A stretch of DNA of 64,000 nucleotides, taken from positions 3,720,001 to 3,784,000 of the forward strand of contig NZ_CP084561.1 of assembly GCF_021789315.1 (NCBI RefSeq), written 5' to 3'. Within the stretch, counting starts at the first letter, position 1. The number at the start of each line of letters is the position of its first letter. This document shows, piece by piece, positions 59,905 to 64,000 of this stretch. The notes under the pieces are model-generated. The model saw only the letters and a list, made by a program, of their open reading frames with translations. It ran no database searches and was not told the origin of the DNA. A program made the position numbers and the translations under genes. Source of the DNA: Arthrobacter sp. FW305-BF8. Lineage in GTDB: Bacteria; Actinomycetota; Actinomycetes; Actinomycetales; Micrococcaceae.

Positions 59905-61437
59905 CTAGAGCACCGAGAGTGCGGAGATCTTCTCGCCGGCAGCTTTCAGCTGTTCTTCGTTTAGATTGGCGAGACGGTCAATTTCGAAGGTCCCCATTGA
60001 CGTTCCCGCCGTGCAATCGATCACCTCGACGAAGATGGTCTGGTCAATGTCGTAGGCATAAACGACTTCGATTGCGGCGCCCTTGGGGTACGGGGGTAGG
60101 GAAAGTTCCTTCTCACCGACTTCCACGACGAACCGGGGGTCGGTATCGTCGCCCTGGGTGACTCGAACAAGGACCGATGTTTGGTTATCGACCACAGTGT
60201 TGAAGCGACTTCCGGACTTTGCGGGAATCTTGCTGTTTCTGGGAATGATGATCGAGTTGACCTCTGTCACCAAATCACTTTCGACCGTTAAGACTCCGAG
60301 CGCCTGGGACGTTACGTCGGTAACGACCAAGGGCGCACCGTCGTAAAGCTCGAGGGAAACCCCGGATGCCGAGGAATTCTCAACGGCGGCCTGTATGGAA
60401 GCACCAAGGGCGACAGCTTCATCCGGGTGCACGGTACGGTCCGCCGCCTTTCCCGCCAACCCTTCGACCAGCGCACGCACCATGGGCATCCGCGTTGAAC
60501 CGCCAACAAGGAGTACGTGGTCAATCTTGTCCCAGGTATAGCCGCCCTCTTCGAGGACGAGTTCGGTCAGGTCTTCGGTACGTCTGAGCAGGTCAGCGGT
60601 CAATTTTTCAAAGTGGCTTCGCTCTACCCGAACGCGGTAGGGCTTGCCTTCCACTGAGATGTGAACGGTGGTGGAGGCCACAGTGGTCAGGCTTCGTTTT
60701 GCCATTTCCGCTTTTTCACGGAGGCTCGCCACCTGAAAGGGGTCACTGAGAAGGTCGGGACCACCCTGCTCCTTGACCTGGCTCGCGAGATACTCCATCA
60801 GGCGGTTGTCGAAGTCGAAGCCCCCGAGATTGCGGTCCCCGTCCGTGCCGAGCACGTCGAATTCTCCGTTGCGGAGCCGCATGAGCGTCACATCGAACGT
60901 ACCGCCGCCCAGGTCATAAACCAGGACCGTCCCTTCAACCGAAGTGTCCAGGCCGAATGACAGAGCCGCTGCTGTGGGCTCGTTCAGTACCCGGAGGACG
61001 TTTAAGCCGGCTATGGTGCCGGCATGCTTGGTGGCCGTGCGTCGGGCATCGTCGAAGTAAGCCGGAACGGTAATGACCGCATCATTCACCGGTTCTCCCA
61101 GGGCCAGTTCAGCGTCTTCCTTGAGCCGTTTGAGGATGACAGCAGAAATCTCCTCTGCGGTGTACGCCGCGCCCGAGGACGAGTCGAAGCGCCAGGCGGG
61201 GTCCCCCATGTGACGCTTCACGAACTGGACTACGTCGTGCGGTGAACTGGCCGCAGAATGCTTCGCCATGGTGCCCACGAGTGGCTCGTCCGAACCGGCA
61301 AATTCCTGAAACAGGACAACTGATGGTGTGATGTCCTCACCATCTCGGTTCGGCAGTATCTCCGGCTGGCCAGTCTCCCTAAGGACGGCGACGGCACAGT
61401 ACGTCGTGCCGAGATCGATGCCAATTGATTTCGCCAT
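59905..61437 (-). CDS. Hsp70 (DnaK-like) chaperone lacking the helical lid
   Basis: A 510-residue Hsp70 whose nucleotide-binding domain is complete: GIDLGTTY (6-13), VYDLGGGTFD (173-182), VGGSTRMP (311-318). A beta-sandwich substrate domain follows (to ~490). The C-terminal alpha lid of ~100 residues found in housekeeping DnaK is absent, so substrate would not be trapped in the usual way. First gene of the operon. ATG 61437 follows GGAG; an IS21 element ends 107 bp upstream. Confidence 0.9.
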   Translation of the reverse strand: MAKSIGIDLGTTYCAVAVLRETGQPEILPNRDGEDITPSVVLFQEFAGSDEPLVGTMAKHSAASSPHDVVQFVKRHMGDPAWRFDSSSGAAYTAEEISAVILKRLKEDAELALGEPVNDAVITVPAYFDDARRTATKHAGTIAGLNVLRVLNEPTAAALSFGLDTSVEGTVLVYDLGGGTFDVTLMRLRNGEFDVLGTDGDRNLGGFDFDNRLMEYLASQVKEQGGPDLLSDPFQVASLREKAEMAKRSLTTVASTTVHISVEGKPYRVRVERSHFEKLTADLLRRTEDLTELVLEEGGYTWDKIDHVLLVGGSTRMPMVRALVEGLAGKAADRTVHPDEAVALGASIQAAVENSSASGVSLELYDGAPLVVTDVTSQALGVLTVESDLVTEVNSIIIPRNSKIPAKSGSRFNTVVDNQTSVLVRVTQGDDTDPRFVVEVGEKELSLPPYPKGAAIEVVYAYDIDQTIFVEVIDCTAGTSMGTFEIDRLANLNEEQLKAAGEKISALSVL

Positions 61438-61470
61438 GCTCCGGCCCTCAAGCCTGCTGCTCGAGAAGAC

Positions 61471-61482
61471 GGAAGATCTTCC
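61471..61482. promoter_or_regulatory. Palindrome upstream of Hsp70 operon
   Basis: GGAAGATCTTCC, a perfect 12-bp palindrome 34 bp before the Hsp70 ATG. Possible operator; alternatively the leader hairpin. Confidence 0.35.
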
Positions 61483-61551
61483 TCTTGCGGCCAATCATTT
61501 GGTCGGACCCAAGAATCACAAGGCCCTTTTTGGTCCAAGCAGACTGTCAAC

Positions 61552-61644
61552 GGCCATTAGGAATTGCCCGTAGGCGGCCAGCATTTCTGCCCGCTGGTGG
61601 CCAGTAGAACTGCCCAGTGGTGGCCAGCTGGTTTGCCCGCTTGG
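61552..61644. repeat. Terminal direct repeats of the IS21 element
   Basis: Four copies beginning GGCCA, each followed by six or seven variable bases and TTGCCC or CTGCCC, at 61552, 61576, 61599 and 61622 (period 23-24 bp). These are the presumed IstA binding sites. Confidence 0.75.
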
Positions 61645-61675
61645 GGATGGGGTTTGCTGGCCACCAGTTTGGGGT

Positions 61676-62461
61676 TTAGTTCAGTGGCATGACGCCCTTT
61701 CCGGCCAGGGCCTGGGTGAGGCGGATGGAGTCGCCGGTGGTTTGGCAGACGTGGGCGTGGTGCAGGAGCCGGTCCACAGTCGCGGTGGCCAGGGTTTTGG
61801 GCATGAGCTCGTCGAAGCCTGCGGGGTGAAGGTTCGAGGAGACCGCGACGGCCCGTTTTTCATAGGCTGCGTCGACGACCCGGTAGAGGCCTTCGGCGGC
61901 GTCGGTGGCCACGGCGAGGAGGCCGATGTCATCCACGACCACGAGATCTGCGCGCAGGATCCTAGCCACGGCCCGGGTGACGGTGTCGTCGGCCCGGTGC
62001 GAACGGATCAGGGCGCCGAGGTCCTCAAGGGTGAACCAGGCGACGCGCATCCCTTCTTCGACGGCCTGCTGGCCGAGGGCTTCGAGGAAGAATGTCTTTC
62101 CGGTCCCGGAGGGGCCGCAGACGACGAGGTTTTCTTTCCGGTGGATCCATTCCAGGGTGCGCAGGGCCTGTTGGGTCGGTGCCGGGATCGAGGACGCGGC
62201 TTCGTCCCAGAGGGCGAACGTCTTGCCGGTCGGGAACCCTGCAGCCTTGCGGCGGGTGGCGAGCATCGACCGGGCCCGGCCCTTGGTCTCCTCCGCGAGC
62301 AGTGCTTTGATGACCTCGGCCGGTTCCCAGCGCTGAGCGCGGGCGGTGGCCAACACGTCCGGGGCGATGGCGCGGGCGTGGGGCATTTTCAGTTGCCGCA
62401 TGAGTGCCTCGAGGTCGGCGGGCAGAGCCGGTGCGGTGCTGTTCGCGGTCGTGATGCTCAT
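61676..62461 (-). CDS. istB: IS21 helper ATPase IstB
   Basis: A 261-residue AAA+ DnaC-like ATPase: Walker A CGPSGTGKT, Walker B LVVVDDIG, sensor AVSSNLHPAGFD. It assembles on target DNA and delivers IstA. ATG 62461 overlaps the istA stop (ATGA). Intact. Confidence 0.93.
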   Translation of the reverse strand: MSITTANSTAPALPADLEALMRQLKMPHARAIAPDVLATARAQRWEPAEVIKALLAEETKGRARSMLATRRKAAGFPTGKTFALWDEAASSIPAPTQQALRTLEWIHRKENLVVCGPSGTGKTFFLEALGQQAVEEGMRVAWFTLEDLGALIRSHRADDTVTRAVARILRADLVVVDDIGLLAVATDAAEGLYRVVDAAYEKRAVAVSSNLHPAGFDELMPKTLATATVDRLLHHAHVCQTTGDSIRLTQALAGKGVMPLN

Positions 62462-63978
62462 CGGGCGCCCTCCCCGGCGCCGGTGGTGCCGAGGCCGGCC
62501 CACCCGGCGGTGCCCTGGGTGAGGGACTTGTCCTCCGCGGCGGTGCGCAGCCCGGTGTGGTTTCCGCCCGCGTTCAACAGCGACGCGAGGTCGCCGTGCG
62601 CGAAGCGGTGGTGGATCGCGGCAACGCCCAGGGCCTTATCGACCTCGGCAGTCCCCGCGATCTTGGCCAGCGCGACAGCCTCGGCCATCTTCACGTTGAT
62701 CCGCTGCGCTCCGGCCGCGGCGGCCTCCAGCAGCCAGGTCCTCGCGCCGGCGCCAATGCCCAGGAATTCTGCTTCCGCCGTGGACCGCGGCACGGGTTTG
62801 TAGTCGCCGGGCACCTTCTGCTGATGGTCCGGGAAATGTGCGTCCAGGATCGCCGGGGACCCGGGCCGGGCAAGTCGGTGCCGGGCGACCTCGACCGGCC
62901 CGCCGGCACCAACATGCACGATCACGACCTGAGCATCCGGGCCGGTCCCGTGGAAGCGGGCGAACACCTCGGCGCCGAGCAGATGGGCAGGCACGGAGTA
63001 TTGGGCGTTTTCGACCGAGACCATCGGCGTGTTTTCCGGCACCCGGCGCCCGACCCCGTAGGCGAGGGTATGCGCTGTGTCCGGGACGCGGTGCAGGGAC
63101 GCGGCCTCCTCGGCGAGCATGTCGACCGGGCGGCGGCGGGTGGTCCGGTGCTCGCGCGTGTTGATCTGGTCCATGAACGCGGTGCAGGCCGTCTCGAGCG
63201 CGGCGAACGAGGCGTATTCGTCTCGCAGGTTGGTGTCCTTGGGCACCAGGTCTGCCTTGGCGATCTTCACAGACGATTCGACCCCGCCCTTGGATGCCGG
63301 GTCCGCCGGCTGGCAGGTGAGCACCTCGACGGAGTAGTGCCTGGCGAACGCCAGCGTCTGCTGGTTACGGACCGGCACGCCGGCCACATGCATGGTGGTG
63401 ACGGTCTTCTCGTTATCGGTCAGCACATACGTTGGCGCGCCGCCGAGCAGCCGGAATGACCGGTCCAGGGCGGAGAACACGCTCGGCGCCGTCCGGTCAC
63501 GCAGCGGGATCACGATGCGGAACCGGGACCAGGCCAGCCAGGCGACGAACAGTACGGTCTTGACCCCGTCGATGACGGGCCCGTCGCCGAAATCGTACTG
63601 AAGCCAGGCGCCTGGCTCGGTGATCCAGGGACGGTGGACCCTTTTGTTCCCGCGCCGGTAGGCCTCTTTGACCTGGGAAACGGCGCGGCGGGTGGAGCGG
63701 TCCGAACCTCGGTAGCCCATCGCGGCGAGCTTGTCATGGATGACATCGGCGCGGATCCGGCCCTTGGACTTTTCGACCCATTCCTCGATCTTTGGAAGCC
63801 ACTCGTCGGTGACCCGGGGCCGGTCCGTCACACCGCCCGGTGCACGCCCGGCATCACGGGCCTGGACCAGCCGGTCAACAGTGTGGTGGGAACAACCCGA
63901 CAGCTCCGCTGCACCGCGCAGCGACTTGGTCAGATCATAGGCAGCAAGAATTTTCACGGTTTCTAGGGCATCCTTCAT
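62458..63978 (-). CDS. istA: IS21 transposase IstA
   Basis: A 506-residue transposase. N-terminal helix-turn-helix (AYDLTKSLRGAAELSGCSHHTVDRLV); the DDE core is visible as WLQYDFGDGPV, YVLTDNEKTV and DPASKGGVESSVKIAK. The C-terminal Mu-type barrel region is present. Full length, no frameshift. Start ATG 63978. Confidence 0.93.
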   Translation of the reverse strand: MKDALETVKILAAYDLTKSLRGAAELSGCSHHTVDRLVQARDAGRAPGGVTDRPRVTDEWLPKIEEWVEKSKGRIRADVIHDKLAAMGYRGSDRSTRRAVSQVKEAYRRGNKRVHRPWITEPGAWLQYDFGDGPVIDGVKTVLFVAWLAWSRFRIVIPLRDRTAPSVFSALDRSFRLLGGAPTYVLTDNEKTVTTMHVAGVPVRNQQTLAFARHYSVEVLTCQPADPASKGGVESSVKIAKADLVPKDTNLRDEYASFAALETACTAFMDQINTREHRTTRRRPVDMLAEEAASLHRVPDTAHTLAYGVGRRVPENTPMVSVENAQYSVPAHLLGAEVFARFHGTGPDAQVVIVHVGAGGPVEVARHRLARPGSPAILDAHFPDHQQKVPGDYKPVPRSTAEAEFLGIGAGARTWLLEAAAAGAQRINVKMAEAVALAKIAGTAEVDKALGVAAIHHRFAHGDLASLLNAGGNHTGLRTAAEDKSLTQGTAGWAGLGTTGAGEGAR

Positions 63979-64000
63979 TCAGGGCCTCTTCCTGTCAGCG

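Larger units (their letters stand above)
61545..64000. mobile_element. IS21-family element (right end within window, other end outside)
   Basis: Contains istA and istB with the usual 4-bp overlap. The end near the Hsp70 operon is marked by TG at 61545 and four spaced repeats (61552-61644), the multiple terminal sites of IS21 elements. The opposite terminus lies beyond base 64000, so no target duplication can be tested. Confidence 0.85.

Noticed and set aside
1..64000. tRNA, rRNA or tmRNA genes
   Set aside because: None of the invariant cloverleaf or rRNA blocks was seen on reading both strands; a covariance-model scan would be decisive.

Overview
The window is 64 kb of high-GC actinobacterial chromosome. 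Codon use, leaderless genes with TAGCGT-type -10 boxes, a mycothiol-type DinB protein and the mix of regulator families (PucR, PadR, IclR, XRE) point to Arthrobacter or a close relative (Pseudarthrobacter, Paenarthrobacter) in the Micrococcaceae. This assignment rests on gene content. No rRNA, tRNA or CRISPR array was seen.

Layout. 1-6.7 kb: a lipid phosphodiesterase-like exoprotein, then a potassium locus (KimA/KUP-like permease, a 30-residue KdpF-like peptide, TrkH, TrkA). 7-13 kb: a giant secreted protein built from 13 prealbumin-like and 7.5 Ig-like repeats, apparently truncated by a recent deletion. 13-21 kb: CsbD stress protein, a cupin with a broken carboxymuconolactone decarboxylase partner and its XRE regulator, a secreted GH3 enzyme, and a deacetylase/NCS1 permease/PucR module. 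21-27.5 kb: two PadR-controlled membrane modules, one a drug-type ABC exporter, plus small enzymes. 27.6-35.5 kb: an amine/amino-acid uptake and oxidation region (APC permease, SDR, polar amino-acid ABC transporter, UspA, flavin amine oxidase). 35.6-39.4 kb: small lipoproteins and hypothetical genes with few neighbours in common. 39.4-40.7 kb: a complete IS30-family element. 40.9-44.6 kb: a creatine uptake and catabolism module (MFS, creatinase, IclR). 44.7-48 kb: XRE plus solitary methionine aminopeptidase, a yeast-type cytosine deaminase, and an M23 endopeptidase. 48.5-51.8 kb: a self-sufficient CYP102-type P450-reductase fusion.

51.8-61.4 kb is the most unusual part. Nine minus-strand genes form what looks like one operon: a lidless Hsp70, a J-like/TPR membrane protein, GrpE, an FtsK/SpoIIIE ATPase, a coiled-coil tail-anchored protein, a WXG100-type protein, a papain-fold (Tox-PL) toxin, an Imm35-like immunity protein, and a J-like/beta-propeller membrane protein. 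I read it as a chaperone-coupled, minimal type-VII-like toxin delivery system. An IS21-family element (istA/istB) sits directly upstream of its first gene.

Two features cross the whole window: a family of 32-bp intergenic repeats at six loci, one split by the IS30 element with a clean scar, and a near-identical 25-bp direct-repeat operator in front of trkH and upstream of the GH3 gene.
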